Below, in pieces: positions 10,992 through 22,873 of a stretch of DNA of 64,000 nt. A model generated the notes under the pieces. That model saw only the letters and a list, made by a program, of their open reading frames with translations, was not told where the DNA came from and searched no databases. Origin of the DNA: Onthophagus taurus (taxonomy: Eukaryota > Arthropoda > Insecta > Coleoptera > Scarabaeidae); contig NC_091968.1 in NCBI RefSeq assembly GCF_036711975.1, positions 29,435,001-29,499,000 on the forward strand, read 5' to 3'. Numbering within the stretch: position 1 is the first letter of the stretch; the number at the start of each line of letters is the position of its first letter. The translations under genes and the position numbers were made by a program.

Positions 10992-11761
10992 TCTTAATAA
11001 ATTCCAATGATAACAAACGTGACTAAATTATTGGGAAAGGGAGTAATCTCACATTCCAATGTTTATTTTAATTTATCTTTTTATACAGGTTTCTTAATTT
11101 AGAAAATAATCGATCAAAAAAATTAATTAATCGATTCATCTTAATCAAAAATCGATTTCTCAATTTATTTCATAACTATTAATTTAATTTTTTTTAATCG
11201 CGTTTTTTTGAAGCGCCATCTCTTAAAAATTATCGAAAATTTCTTCATACGTCAAATTTGACAGATTAAAAAATTATTTCTGTGCTCCTTATTAATTTTG
11301 TAAGTTTGAACTGTAAGTACTTAATCCACACTTATATTTCATAACAAAAACGGTGAAGTTTATAAATTATTATATAATATTGATAATAAAGTTTATTTAG
11401 GATTAGTTTCACTTTTTTTAAAATAACTAATTTTTTAGTTTTTACTCATTGTAACTATGTATGTTGAAGCCAATAACAAAGTGCAATATATTAAATAAAA
11501 AGCATTTTTGCTTTTTTTTTTCTTTTTTTCAATTTTGCAATTAAATATCAATTTAATGCTAATTTCATGTCTTTTTAAAACGCCATCTCTTGTCAGTTAA
11601 AAACTAAACGTCAACTTGACAGAATAATTATTATAACCTAATTTTTAGTTATAACCTAAAATTTAAATACATAATAATAAAGTATTTTTTTTGAATAAAT
11701 AAATAATCATTGTATTAAGAATTTAATCAATTTATTTATAAATTGTCACATTTATTTTCCT
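10992..11761. other. Spacer between nuclease copies C and D with decayed array sequence
   Basis: No gene is seen. 11205-11430 is a diverged copy of the spacer half of the ~735-bp unit (the GCGCCATCTCTTAAAA block followed by AATTTTGTAAGTTTGAACT and the ACGGTGAA block). 11515-11600 resembles the part just upstream of the truncated frames (CAATTTAATGCTAATTTCAT). The amplified unit therefore joins two pieces that still exist separately here. TTTATT runs near 11731-11756 would serve as the polyadenylation signal of copy D. Confidence 0.6.
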
Positions 11762-13033
11762 TTATTGTAACAAACCTTGAACATCCAAATCCGGTAAATT
11801 CTTAACGGTTTCTTTTAATTCATCGACGGAACAACAATAACTATATCCATCTTGAGAATCGTGTTGATCCCAACTCAACCAATTGATTCCATCGCAAATA
11901 TCGTTGCAAATAATTTGATCGGTTAAATCTTCGACGTAGGGGTTGTTAACCCCGACGAAAGCAATCGCGGATTTAGTGCTTGGCTCATAAACTACTTTCC
12001 AGTAAAGTTGAGGAACCGGAATTTGTTTAACATCTCCGTTTACGTAAAGATACAATTCGATTTCTTCGCCGGTTTCTTCGTGGGGTAAAGTGGCGACTCC
12101 GTGAGTTCCGGTGTAAACAACAAGATCTTTTTGTTCATCAGCGGCGTATCCACGAACGTCTTGTTCTAATGAATTCCAATTTCTTCCGTTGAATGTTTGC
12201 CATTGCGGGGCTGCGTTTAAGAAATAAAACGTTCCTCTTTGGTGGGCTCCATAAACGAAGTCGGCTTTCGCTGTTAAATGACCTCGGGACATAAAATAAT
12301 CACTCGATTGCGCGATGTATTTATAAGAACTCGAAGGTAACCCAAGAAGGGCGTTTATGGTCGTTCTTTGAGTGTTTCTGGTGTATAAATTATCTACATT
12401 TGGTGCGGTGAAATGTTCTGCGTTCCATCCAGGTCTTGGAAAACCACTTTGGTATCCCCCGATGCTTCTCGGCAAATCGAAACGGCTGTAAAGGGTTGTT
12501 TGAAGGTCTTCGTCAAAACAGATATCGATGATTTTCAAAAATCTGTTTTCGTCGACTTCGAAACCTATTTCAAAGGGAGTTTTTCCATTTGTGCAAGTGG
12601 CGTCTTCTATCTTTTTAGCTACGTGATAAGGATTTGATTTACATGTGATATCGGAAAAGTAAACGGTTTGGCCGTCGATGTCGAATTTTCCACCGTTACA
12701 AATCGCTTCGTCAACTCTATTTCCAGACACTCCATCGATTACTAAATTATTATTGGGACAAGCAACTTCAACGACATCTCCGTCGTTAAGAACGATTTTA
12801 TCACCGGAAGTTGGTTGATAAAAAGCTTCTTGACCCACCCCGCCGTTTGGTTTTATCACCAAGGGTTGGGGATCCCCCAAATCGTTATTAATCGAAATTG
12901 TACATCCTTAATAATACAAATTAAATTGATTAATAAGATTTAATTTTATTTTATTGTTTCTACCTGATCTTGGAGCTGCGTAGGTTGAAAGAACTTGGAG
13001 CGCGATGAGAACAAAGAAAATTCGTGAATTCAT
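11762..13033 (-). CDS. Secreted DNA/RNA non-specific endonuclease (dsRNase-like), copy D
   Basis: Exon 1 is 13033-12964 and exon 2 is 12906-11762, with a 57-bp phase-1 intron; the product is 404 aa. The signal peptide is MNSRIFFVLIALQVLSTYAA with probable cleavage after the Ala run. The mature protein starts near GCTISINNDLGDPQP. The core has SRGHLTAKADF and LNAAPQWQTFNGRNW..LE. The sequence is more acidic than its paralogues and codon use is less AT-rich, which may mean it is the most highly expressed or most constrained member. Probable role: gut or haemolymph nuclease acting on dsRNA or DNA. Confidence 0.92.
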
Positions 13034-13067
13034 TGTGAATCGAACTAAAAGAATACGGTTCGGGCAC

Positions 13068-13079
13068 CTTATATATAAA
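13068..13079 (-). promoter_or_regulatory. TATA box of nuclease copy D
   Basis: On the minus strand TTTATATATAAGG lies about 35-45 bp upstream of the start codon. It is the clearest TATA box of the cluster. Confidence 0.6.
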
Positions 13080-13668
13080 TTTTAAACCGTTATCAAACAA
13101 TTGTTTTTATTTATTAGTAAAAATGTGAATTGATGTAATGGATAATTTCTTAATTGAAAAACACTTAATTTAGTGCAAGATAGCATCAATAAAAATTGTT
13201 TTTACGTAGATTTTAATTATAAAGTAATCATTTAATTCGAAATTACAACATTGATGTTTAAAAACGTTTTTTAAATTAATTAAAAAAAAATTTGAAATTT
13301 GACTTAAGTTATGCAACACAAATAACATCCGTCAAATTTTATTTATTTTAATGAATAAAAAAATAAAAATTGATTTTTATAAAAACCTCATCATAAAAAT
13401 GGTTAATACTTTAATTAATTTGATTTTTAATAATTTTAATTCATCTTAATCAACAAATTATATGTTCCATCTCTTATTGAAATCTAAAAGTACTTTATTT
13501 GTTAGTATCAAAGCTTTCTAATAGATGGCTCCACCCCAAGATGTATTTAATATCATCTGTCGCAATGGAGCCGATTTAATTCTTTGTATGTAAGTTGAAT
13601 AATTACTTTGTGAACGTTTTTTAAGATACATTAATAAGCACTGAACCTCACATCCTTCTCAAATCATA
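13080..13668. other. Intergenic region between nuclease D and Rassf
   Basis: AT-rich, with no open frame of note. The two genes are divergent, so both promoters lie here. The Rassf 5'UTR probably starts near 13500-13660. Confidence 0.5.
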
Positions 13669-16600
13669 ATGTGGAAATGTCACAAATGCGGAAAACCGGT
13701 CTATTTCGGTGAGTAAAATTTTAATTAATTTTTATATTATTAACTAATTAAATCGTTTCAAAACTTAAGCGGAACGTAAACAATCTCTCGGTTACGACTG
13801 GCATCCGGAGTGTTTACGCTGCGAAGAATGCGGTAAACGCTTAAATCCAGGCCAACATGCAGAACACAAAGGTGTTCCCTACTGTCATGTTCCTTGTTAC
13901 GGCGCTTTATTTGGACCTCAATTGTTCGGGCATGGTACCAGGGTTGAGTCCCATAAGAGTTTCGGCCAACATCAAAATTCCCCCAAAGTTGGAACAGGTC
14001 CAATATTACCTCGAACCCATCTCGACTCAAAATTAAAAGTTTACAATCAATTTTACGAGGGGAAAAGCAACGAAATTCGTAGCAGAGAAGTTAATGGTCG
14101 TTTGGTGCTTGAGGGATCATTAAGAATCCATTGGGGTGTTATGGGGGTGATACACCTAAAAGAAAATGATGATCAAAGGACAGTTACAATCAGAAAGAGG
14201 AATTCTTGTAGGATTTTCCATGATTATGATTCAGATGAAGATATAACAAGAGATAGTAGTTATAGCGATGTTTCAATTAGCTCCTCCGATTTAAGTTCTT
14301 CTAATACTTTGAATTTTGATGATTTAGATAAATCGGATACTGGGATTGAGTCGATGGATGTTAGCATGGCGGAAAGTTTATCGCCCAACGACGATTTACC
14401 AAAAAGTTTAACTTTACCTCCTAAATTAGACTTGAAAAACGTCGAATGGGATGAATTGGATGATTTATTGCAAGTTGAGCGGAAAATTAACGAAAAAGAG
14501 AAAATTTATCAAACGATGCCCGTTGCTTTACCTTCCCAAACAAGCATAGAAAGTAATTCTAGCAGCACCAGTCGTGAAGATACTTCAAGGTAAATTATTA
14601 TTTATTTAAAATGAATCTTATTAAAAATCTTGGAATTGACCAATGCAATGAAATCAAAACAAAAGTTGACCTTTTTCTTTTAATTTAACCAAGTTTTTCT
14701 TCTTAATGCAAAAAGCTGTTTTGAAAAATCGAAATTTTTAGAATTTTGCAATTTTCGCCGATTATGTTTTAAAAATTCGTATAAAATCCATTTCTTGGAA
14801 TATGAGTATGAAAATTTCCCAAAGTATTAATAAAAGTGTCCTCTTTCCTATGAACCAACCCGTTTTGAAAAATAACTTTTGGTTTTTGAGAAAACAATAT
14901 TTGAAGTTTTGATAAAATTTTCGATGTTGCAATTTTTACCGATAATTTTCAAAATTTGCTATAAAATTTATTTCTTGAAGGATTTTTGTGGAAATATCAC
15001 CAATTATTAATTAAAGTATCCTCTTTTTAATGCAACAAGCCGTTTTGAAATATCGCTTTTAGTTTTTGAGAAATAAATTTTTTAAATGATCGAAATTTTT
15101 TTCGAATCTTGCAATTTTCGCTGATTATGTTTTAAAAATTCGTATAAAATCCATTTCTCGGAATATGAGTATGAAAATTTCCCAAAGTGTTAATAAGAGT
15201 GTCCTCTTTCCAATAAACCAATCCGTTTTAAAAAATAACTTTTAGTTTTTGAGAAAACAATATTTGAAGTTTTGATAAAATTTTCGATGAAGCAATTTTC
15301 AAAATTTGCTATAAAATTTATTTCTTGAAGGATTTTTGTGGAAATATCACCAATTATTAATTAAAGTATCCTCTTTTTAATGCAACAAGCCGTTTTGAAA
15401 TATCGCTTTTAGTTTTTGAGAAATAAATTTTTGAAATGATCGAAATTTTTTTCGAATCTTGCAATGTTCGCCGATTATGTTTTAAAAATTCGTATAAAAT
15501 CCATTTCTTGGAATATGAGTATGAAAATTTCCCAAAGTATTAATAAAAGTGTCCTCTTTCCAATGAACCAACCCGTTTTGAAAAATAACTTTTAGTTTTT
15601 GAGAAAACAATATTTGAAGTTTTGATAAAATTTTCGATGAAGCAATTTTCAAAATTTGCTATAAAATTTATTTCTTGAAGGATTTTTGTGGAAATATCAC
15701 CAATTATTAATTAAAATATCCTCTTTTTAATGCAACAAGCCGTTTTGAAATATCGCTTTTAGTTTTTGAGAAATAAATTTTTGAAATGATCGAAATTTTT
15801 TTCGAATCTTGCAATTTTCGCCGATTATGTTTTAAAAATTCGTATAAAATCCATTTCTCGGAATATGAGTATGAAAATTTCCCAAAGTATTAATAAAAGT
15901 GTCCTCTTTCCTATGAACCAACCCGTTTTGAAAAATAACTTTTGGTTTTTGAGAAAACAATATTTGAAGTTTTGATAAAATTTTCGATGTTGCAATTTTT
16001 ACCGATAATTTTCAAAATTTACTATAAAATTTATTTCTTGAAGGATTTTTGTGGAAATATCACCAATTATTAATTAAAGTATCCTCTTTTTAATGCAACA
16101 AGCCGTTTTGAAATATCGCTTTTAGTTTTTGAGAAATAAATTTTTGAAATGATCGAAATTTTTTTTGAATCTTACAATTTTCGCCGATTATGCTTTAAAA
16201 ATTCGTATAAAATCCATTTCTTGGAATATGAGTATGAAAATTTCCCAAAGTATTAATAAAAGTGTCCTCTTTCCAATGAACCAACCCGTTTTGAAAAATA
16301 ACTTTTAGTTTTTGAGAAAACAATATTTGAAGTTTTGATAAAATTTTCGATGTTGCAATTTTTACCGATAATTTTCAAAATTTGCTATAAAATTTATTTC
16401 TTGAAGGATATTTGTGGAAATATCACAAATTACACATACATAATGACGCAAAGCCTGGATACACAGTTTAACACTTCAATTGGTGGATATTTTACCATTA
16501 TTATTAGCCCTGTTAAATGATTTCAAACAAAGAGTAAACTGCTCATACACAAGAATGTTTAACAATACAAAGAAATTAAATATAAAGAAGTTTAAGAAGC

Positions 16601-19600
16601 TGCAGGAAGGGTTTAACTTCAACAATGTATATAAAAATAATGACGGATGGTGTATTAATAGAAGTAATGTTGAAGTTCCCAAAATTGTAAAGAATTTTTT
16701 GTCTTTAGATCCAAAATTTTTAAAAGAAGGCTTGTTGCACTAATGTTATCATAAATTTTTTGCAAAAATCACAGTAATTTTTGTAAAAAACATGACGTTT
16801 CATAAAATTGACATTTAATTTTAACAAATTGTTGTGAAGTTGCTTACAGTTGGTAACATTGAATGTGTGTCACATTGACGTTTAAATTTTACTCAACTTT
16901 ACTTTTCCCTACATCTTTAAGTATTTAGGTGATATCTATGCGATTCCCTCAGACTAGATCGACAATATTCTTAATGTGTTTAATGGTTTTGATCTACATT
17001 TACAGTTTATTGTGGAGAACGAGGTTAACTCATCTGGGAAACGTTTTTTAGGACTTTTTAAAGGTTTGATGTTAAAAAAACGTAAACAAATTCCGTTTTT
17101 CGTATGATTTAAGCATAAATTAATTAATTTTCGTAAAAAAACATGACGTATCATAAAATTGACATTTAATTTTGACAAATTGTTGTGAAGTTGCTTACAG
17201 TTGGTAACATTGCATTTGTGTCACATTGACGTTTAAACTTTATTCAAAAATTTATTTAAAAACTATATGAATAAAAATCCCTTGTCTACCTTACTAATAA
17301 ATTTTGTTCCAAAAACTTAGTTAAAGAAAAAGGATAATTGTTTGTTTTAATTTTTTTTTGCATTTGTCGATTCCCAAGAATATCTACATTTCCTATGTTG
17401 TAACGATTGAAATTCCTTTCCACATAACTTGTGTTTTAAGATCTGATTCCAGCACAAAAACCCTCAATGGTGCTTCATCCCCACAAGACACAAAAAGTAC
17501 GCAATCGGGTAACAAAGAAAATGTATCCTTAAACGACTCCTGGGATAACCCAAATAATCATTTAAATCGATCGATGTCAGGGCCGGACTGTTTAGAACGA
17601 TTACGAGAACCCCAATCACCCGAATTTGATCGATCGACTGTCAGTAGTTTTGAGGTGATGAACACCGACAACCAAGAAGTGGTCGTTAGAAGAGCTGCAA
17701 AAACGGGTTCAGCCGCGATTAAAAGGAGACATGGAAAGCGGCTTTCTCGATCAAAAATTAAGCGAAGGTGCTCGATTAATGGTCACTTTTACGACCGCGA
17801 AACAAGCTTTTTTACACCTCCGAGAGGCAGTCAAATGAGCGTTTGGATAACTTCGTTAGTTAGCACCCAGGAGGTGATTAATTTACTTTTGGAGAAATAT
17901 AAAGTGGATAGTGACCCAAAGAATTTCGCTTTATTTATCGTTCGAGATAATGGAGGTTAGGTTTTATATTAAACTTTATACATTGAATTTCACTTAAGAT
18001 GCAATACAGTGGATCCAAGTTAAACTGGGACACTACAGTATTCTTACTAAAAAATATGTAAACTAAAACAGCTAGGAAAAAGAAGTAAATTGATTTTTAG
18101 TAATTTATTAATTGCATGTTTAAAAAACAAATACAAAAATTTATTCACTGTAATAATAAAATATAAAAATAAACGAAAACGGTACAAAAACTATGTATAA
18201 GCCAAACACGGAGGGTAAACAAAATTTAGAAAGCGTATTTATATTTTTAATAACTTATATTTAGTATGAAAGCCTTTGCTTTTTATAACCATTTTAAGCC
18301 AGTTAGGCATTTTCTGGGTGGAATTTTCTCCCATTCTTCCAACAAAGCATCTAAATACCAACAACTTTGGTAACTAAGTAATTCCATAAATTTTCAATTT
18401 ATTTATTTATGTCTGGGATTTGTGGTGACGTTTCCATTACATGAAGGCAATTATATAAGAGCCAAGAACGTACTTTGTACGCCTTCTGTGTGAACATCCT
18501 GGTCCAGCAGCTGAAAATGACCCTCACACCATCATAGATCCGCCACCATGTTTCACAGTTGGTCTTACATTTTTTAAATGCAGCTCCTCATTTTTTCTTC
18601 TCCATACATATGGCTTACCATCTGACCCAAAAATACTATATTTACTTTCGTCAGTCAATAAAACGGTTTTCCAAAAAGAAAAATCGTTTCGATTCTTTTT
18701 TTTTTTTTTGATTTTTTTTTCTTTTGCGGTTTTCTTCTCGTCTTTCTACCATTTAAGTAGGCATTATGGAGCATGTGTCTGATGGTTGCCACACTAGCTT
18801 TTTTCCCTAGTTCATTTTCAGCAATAATAGCCAGCTTAACTAAAAAATGGATCCGCTTTCATTTTTGTTATTAAATACCATTCAACCGATTCAGTAAAAA
18901 TTTTATGATCAGCGCTTTATTATATCGTGCACCGTAGAATGGCTTCTGTCTACAATTTTTACAATTTCTCGTACCGATTTTTTTTCCTGGATGTTTAAAG
19001 TGTTTAAGCACTAATTTCAATAATTGTTTGGTCTCTTTGTCTAGACATTTCGAATAAAAAGCTAGATTTCCACGCGAATAATACAAAAAGTCAATTAGGG
19101 AATTACCCTTGTCAACTGTTAAAGCTACTACATGAAATTGTTTGTAATTTTTACTTATGGCTGCCTTAATTTAGCGCTTAATTGGTTATTCTTAATTGCT
19201 TTCGAGTTTGGCTTGTGCCTAGCTTTTGTTTCGTCTTACTTTATTTTTATATTTTTTTTATTACAGTGAATACATTTTTGCATTTTGTGTTTGTTTTTTG
19301 AATATGCAATTAATAAATTACTGAAAATCAATTTACTTTTTTTTTCCTAACTGTTTTAGTTTGAATATTTTTTAGTAAGAAAGTATTATTAAGCCGAGTA
19401 TTAGCGTCAAATTGGTTGTAAACCGGCAAATTTACATATAACGCTACTGCTATACCGAAAATAGAAAATTTTCCAGCCATAATGTTAGTTCTAGTGTCAG
19501 TGATAGGTAGCCCTAGTTAACATAAGATATCACTATGTTGCATATTTTTATTGCACTAAAATTAGAACTATCACTAGTCCTAGAACTAGAAACATTTGGG

Positions 19601-21855
19601 TTAAATCGTCTTGAGAGACGTGCGACTAAATCCGAATGTTTCTAGTTCTAGGTCTAGTGTTAATTCTAGTGATAGTGATTTTAGTTCTAGGTCTACTGTT
19701 AATTCAAAATTTTCTATGCAAATTCTGTAGCTATTTTTGTCTTTTTCTAAATATGTACGAACTATTTTTCTTATGGAAATATTATTTAAGATTCTTCGCT
19801 TGTACAATTTCTTTTGCAGTACATTTATACTGTTTTTGAGTTTATTATTTATATTTTTGACCCTTAAAAAAAAAAAAGAAATATACATATAAAGTATATA
19901 CATATCATATATATATATATAGGGTACAGCATAGCTGATTTCTAGAAAACTAGAATACCAAAAATAAATACATATATATCAAAGTAATAACCAACAAAAT
20001 AAAAATAATTAAACTTAACATTTTGATTCTTGTTCCTCAAGAAGCCTGCGCTTCAAGGTGCATTTAAAAGATCTATTAGATTTCAACTGAAAAACATCTG
20101 AAAAGCAATTATAAATTGTAGGTGCTCTGTACGCAAAGCTACCACAAAATTTAGCAGATTTATGTTTGGGAATCGTCAACAACTTCGTTTGTCTTAGATT
20201 AACATTATGTATTTGCGATCTTGGTACTAAGATACAATATAAATAATAAGGCAATTTGTAAAATATTACATTGTATAACATAACAGCTAGCAAGAGTGTA
20301 CATCTAGGTTCCATTTTTAAGATAGAATATCTTATGTAATAGGGGGTAACATGTTCTCTACGATCAAAAGCACAACATGTGATGTTGTGTGAGTTGTGGT
20401 TCTTTAAAACAGCTGCCTTTTTTGCTTGGTAATGTTTTTTGCTATATTCCCTCCATTTTTTCCTTTTACGTCTTTTATCTCAATCTATTAGCTGCGATAT
20501 CTTTTTTAGCAACTTCATAAACCTCAGGATCTTTTTTTCGTTGCGCTCTCAGTCTTCTCATACCATCTCTCTTCTTTTGATTGCATATTTTCTTTTTCTT
20601 ATCTCTTTGCCTTATCTCTAGTTTTCACCATCTAGCACAAAAGAATAATAAAACGTAGAATCAGACGGTGGTAGATAGGGTTGCGCTAATTAGCATAAGG
20701 TATCATTATGTTGTATATTTTTAATGCACTAAAACTAGAACTAACACTAGACCTAGAATTATTAGGATTTAGACATCTTAAGAGACGTGCGGATAAATCT
20801 GACTGTTTCTAGTTCTAGTTTTAATTATTATTTAGCGTTAGAGTATGGTTTATACTTTTATCAACAACTATTGAATTATCTATTCGTTATACATTTGATT
20901 TTTGACGGGTAATGACACGCATTACCCATGACTGACAAAGTGTTGAATAATGAAGCCATTATTCCACAGTTCTGACACGGCCTACTAATCAAAAAATAAA
21001 ATATTAACAGAAATGACAGCTTTCTTATATTGAGGTTATGTCTGAAATGTCTATCAAGATTACTTTTTTCCTTTTTTTTCAAAATTAAATAGTTGTAGAT
21101 AAAGTATAGTATTCAACTTGCGTATAATGGATGTTACCCACTCAGATTACAACTTCATCCTCGTGGGTAACAGCCGCCATTATACACTTGTTGAATAATA
21201 TACTATTATTGAACGAAAAGTAGAAGTAACACTAGACCTAGAACCAGAAACATTCTGGTTGAAGCACAGTGTTATGATAACGACGTTACTTTTTTCCAAG
21301 CTAATTTTTCTTTTGCAAAACTACCCAATGCCGAGTTTCGTAACTATAGTTACTGCATTCATATGTTAGGAGTTATATGAAATTCCCAGTATAATTTATA
21401 TTAATATTTAACCCTACAGTGAATAAGTTGGGCCTGACAGGCCTATGCCTTATGTGTTTTGCTGTAGCACTTTAATCACATATTCTCTGTGGGTTAATAT
21501 AAATTAATTTTTTTTAGAACAAAAACGATTAAAAGAGGATGAATATCCACTTCTTACAAGAGTTTTATTGGGGCCCCATGAAGATGTAGCAAGATTATTT
21601 TTGATGGATGGTCATAGTACTCCTGAAGTGAGTTGTGAAGTTGCTCAATTTTTAAATTTGAGCTTAGCTGAATGCCGAGCAATCTTAAAACAATATCAAA
21701 CGCAAGAAGAAAGAGAAGTCGCTCGTATTAGAGATAAGTAATATTTTTTATAAACAAAAACCCAACAATTTTTAAATTTGTTACTTCTTTTTAGGTTTAT
21801 CGAAATGAAACGTCGAATAAAACAACGTATGGAAGATCTGAAAGTGAGACTTTAA
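13669..21855 (+). CDS. Rassf: Ras-association domain family protein (LIM-RA-SARAH), Drosophila Rassf type
   Basis: Exons are 13669-13708, 13770-14589, 17441-17955, 21518-21737 and 21795-21855; phases agree and give 551 aa. Residues 4-56 form a LIM zinc finger (C4, C7, H25, C28, C31, C34, C52, C56). A Ser/Asp-rich linker follows, then a basic stretch ([15 protein letters not shown]). The RA domain runs from about residue 400 to 495 ([11 protein letters not shown]...IVRDNG). The SARAH helix is the last ~50 residues ([14 protein letters not shown]...MEDLK). In Drosophila the RA-SARAH Rassf binds the Hippo kinase and opposes its activation by Salvador; a LIM finger at the N-terminus is typical of the insect gene. 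Introns 2 and 3 (2.9 and 3.6 kb) are swollen by repeats. Confidence 0.92.
14640..16425. repeat. Tandem repeat of 350-363 bp, about 5 copies, in Rassf intron 2
   Basis: The anchor GATTATGTTTTAAA (one copy GATTATGCTTTAAA) recurs at 14760, 15123, 15473, 15823 and 16186. Intervals alternate 363, 350, 350, 363 because a short segment (TTGCAATTTTTACCG) is present or shortened in alternate copies. Each unit also contains a second, weaker internal repeat (the GAGAAAACAATATTTGAAG half against the GAGAAATAAATTTTTG half). The array ends beside a Penelope-like fragment. Confidence 0.93.
16440..16743 (+). mobile_element. Penelope-like retroelement N-terminal fragment
   Basis: The + strand frame 16480-16743 encodes [15 protein letters not shown]... 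and ends [21 protein letters not shown]. That ending resembles the conserved N-terminal block of Penelope-like elements (a 'valP..v..lLsLGpkF' consensus, quoted from memory). Only about 88 residues remain and no reverse transcriptase follows. The assignment is by motif resemblance only. Confidence 0.4.
16785..17245. repeat. Direct repeat pair of ~105 bp, 350 bp apart
   Basis: Blocks at about 16785-16895 and 17135-17245 share CATGACGT(T/A)TCATAAAATT, then TGTTGTGAAGTTGCTTACAG, then TGTCACATTGACGTTTAAA. They lie just 3' of the Penelope-like fragment. They may be the tandem terminal repeats such elements leave, or an independent repeat. The stretch 16900-17130 between them has no recognisable gene. 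Confidence 0.6.
18020..19400 (-). mobile_element. Degraded Tc1-type DNA transposon in Rassf intron 3
   Basis: Long inverted terminal repeats of about 140 bp are visible: left 18025-18190 (TCTTACTAAAAAATAT...AACTAAAACAG) and right 19225-19390 in reverse. Between them the minus strand reads [20 protein letters not shown], then [20 protein letters not shown], which is the DDE region of Tc1 transposases. The frame is interrupted, with a T-run expansion near 18700-18730 and stops, so the element is inactive. Substitutions between the two terminal repeats indicate moderate age. Confidence 0.85.
19476..19700. repeat. CTAGAAC foldback repeat, copy 1
   Basis: The arm ACTAGTCCTAGAACTAGAAA is mirrored by TTTCTAGTTCTAGGTCTAGT around a centre GTCTTGAGAGACGTGCGAC. 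A flanking module TAACATAAGATATCACTATG, then TTGCATATTTTTATTGCACT, recurs with other copies in this window. Confidence 0.85.
19860..20330 (-). mobile_element. 3' end of a CR1/L2-like LINE
   Basis: The minus-strand frame 20314-20015 ends in a typical non-LTR C-terminus ([20 protein letters not shown]...[13 protein letters not shown]). It is clearly related to the C-terminus of the longer LINE in the ALIX intron ([20 protein letters not shown]). No reverse transcriptase core remains. An AT dinucleotide run near 19905-19920 may mark the 3' tail. It is a 5'-truncated insertion. Confidence 0.7.
20685..20840. repeat. CTAGAAC foldback repeat, copy 2
   Basis: TAGCATAAGGTATCATTATG, then ACTAGAACTAACACTAGACC, centre CATCTTAAGAGACGTGCGG, then TTTCTAGTTCTAGTTTTAAT. 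Same module order as copy 1. Confidence 0.8.
21205..21262. repeat. CTAGAAC foldback repeat, partial copy 3
   Basis: GTAACACTAGACCTAGAACC, then AGAAACATTCTGGTT. Only one arm is present, followed by unrelated sequence. Confidence 0.65.
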
Positions 21856-22085
21856 ATAAAATCGACTTAATAACTCGGAATAAGAAACCTGCATTAATAA
21901 TATATAATCTCTTATTACATGAATTTCATTTTTATTATAAGCTTTGAAAGCAAAGAGAACTCGTAACCTCAAAACTCGATGATCAAAGTGATACACTTAT
22001 ACTTTTTATATATCATGCTAACATATGTATTTAATGTAATTTTTTTTTCTTTATATCAATATAATCATATACTCAAAGTAAAAAC

Positions 22086-22091
22086 AATAAA
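22086..22091 (+). terminator. AATAAA signal of Rassf, next to the convergent gene's 3' end
   Basis: This signal is 230 bp after the Rassf stop. Minus-strand AATAAA signals for the convergent prag01-type gene (TTTATT on the + strand) lie at about 22110-22126. The two transcripts therefore end within a few tens of bases of each other and may overlap. Confidence 0.5.
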
Positions 22092-22160
22092 AATATTATA
22101 ACCTAATAATTTATTTATTATTTATTCACACTACTGGAAACATTAAATCTTAAAATTCAC

Positions 22161-22534
22161 TTATTCAGCGGGTTTTGCTGGGGGGGCGTAATTTAAGTTC
22201 AAGAAACCAGCAGCACGAGCGAAAATAATCGTCCCAACAAGAAATCCAACTCCAAAAATCAAGTGCATGTTGTATTTCCTTTGCATAGCATCATGATGGG
22301 TTTTCCAGCTTCCCTGTGGTGATGGCAAATCGTTATATGAGGCTTTTATCTCATTACCGGAATAATTTCGTTTCAAAACTGTAAAAAAATTTATTCATAT
22401 TAAAGGTTACATAAGCATGATTGAGGTTATGTTACATCAACAAAAACTTTGTTGACGATTCGTTGAATATAACGAAAATGAATTTACTTACCGTGTCTCC
22501 GGATAATATGGGCGAATAATCGGTTCGATTGCAT
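22161..22534 (-). CDS. Small mitochondrial membrane protein, 'deltamethrin resistance protein prag01' domain
   Basis: Exon 1 is 22534-22492 and exon 2 is 22378-22161, with a 113-bp phase-1 intron; the product is 86 aa. The N-terminus MQSNRLFAHIIRRH is basic and amphipathic, like a mitochondrial presequence. The central block NDLPSPQGSW is the family signature as I recall it. One transmembrane helix follows (HLIFGVGFLVGTIIFARA), then NYAPPAKPAE. The domain name comes from a mosquito transcript up-regulated in resistant insects. The actual function is unknown; an inner-membrane respiratory-complex accessory subunit is plausible. It is divergent with WDR46. Confidence 0.8.
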
Positions 22535-22873
22535 TTTAGAGAGTTAATATTTTTGCTCAATTATAAATTTTAAGGTGATATTGCGAATGACAGGACTTAC
22601 GTCTATTTCACTCACGTAACGGGGAATAAGATGGCGGCAGAATTGCCAACATTTAAAAAGTCCCTAAATCGATTTTTTAGTTAATTATAAAATTTTATAT
22701 TTAATTAATAATATGTAAAAATAATATACAGAAAAAAGAAATTAATAAGTTATATTTTTAATTAATTTTTAATAATAAATCGGAGTAACATTTTATTTTG
22801 TCAACATCTAAAACGAGGTATAACCTAAAAATTTTTAAACATAACCTCAAATACGCAACAAATTCTTTTAGAA
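22535..22873. promoter_or_regulatory. Bidirectional promoter of the prag01-type gene and WDR46
   Basis: Only 339 bp separate the two start codons. No TATA box is apparent on either side. The stretch holds ACTCACGTAACGGGG (an E-box-like CACGTA) and AAGATGGCGGC (a YY1/Pho-like GATGGC core) at about 22610-22640, elements common in housekeeping promoters. Both flanking genes are housekeeping types. Confidence 0.5.

Noticed and set aside
13758-14030. 90-codon minus-strand frame over Rassf exon 2
   Set aside because: It overlaps the LIM-encoding exon on the opposite strand and has no family resemblance.
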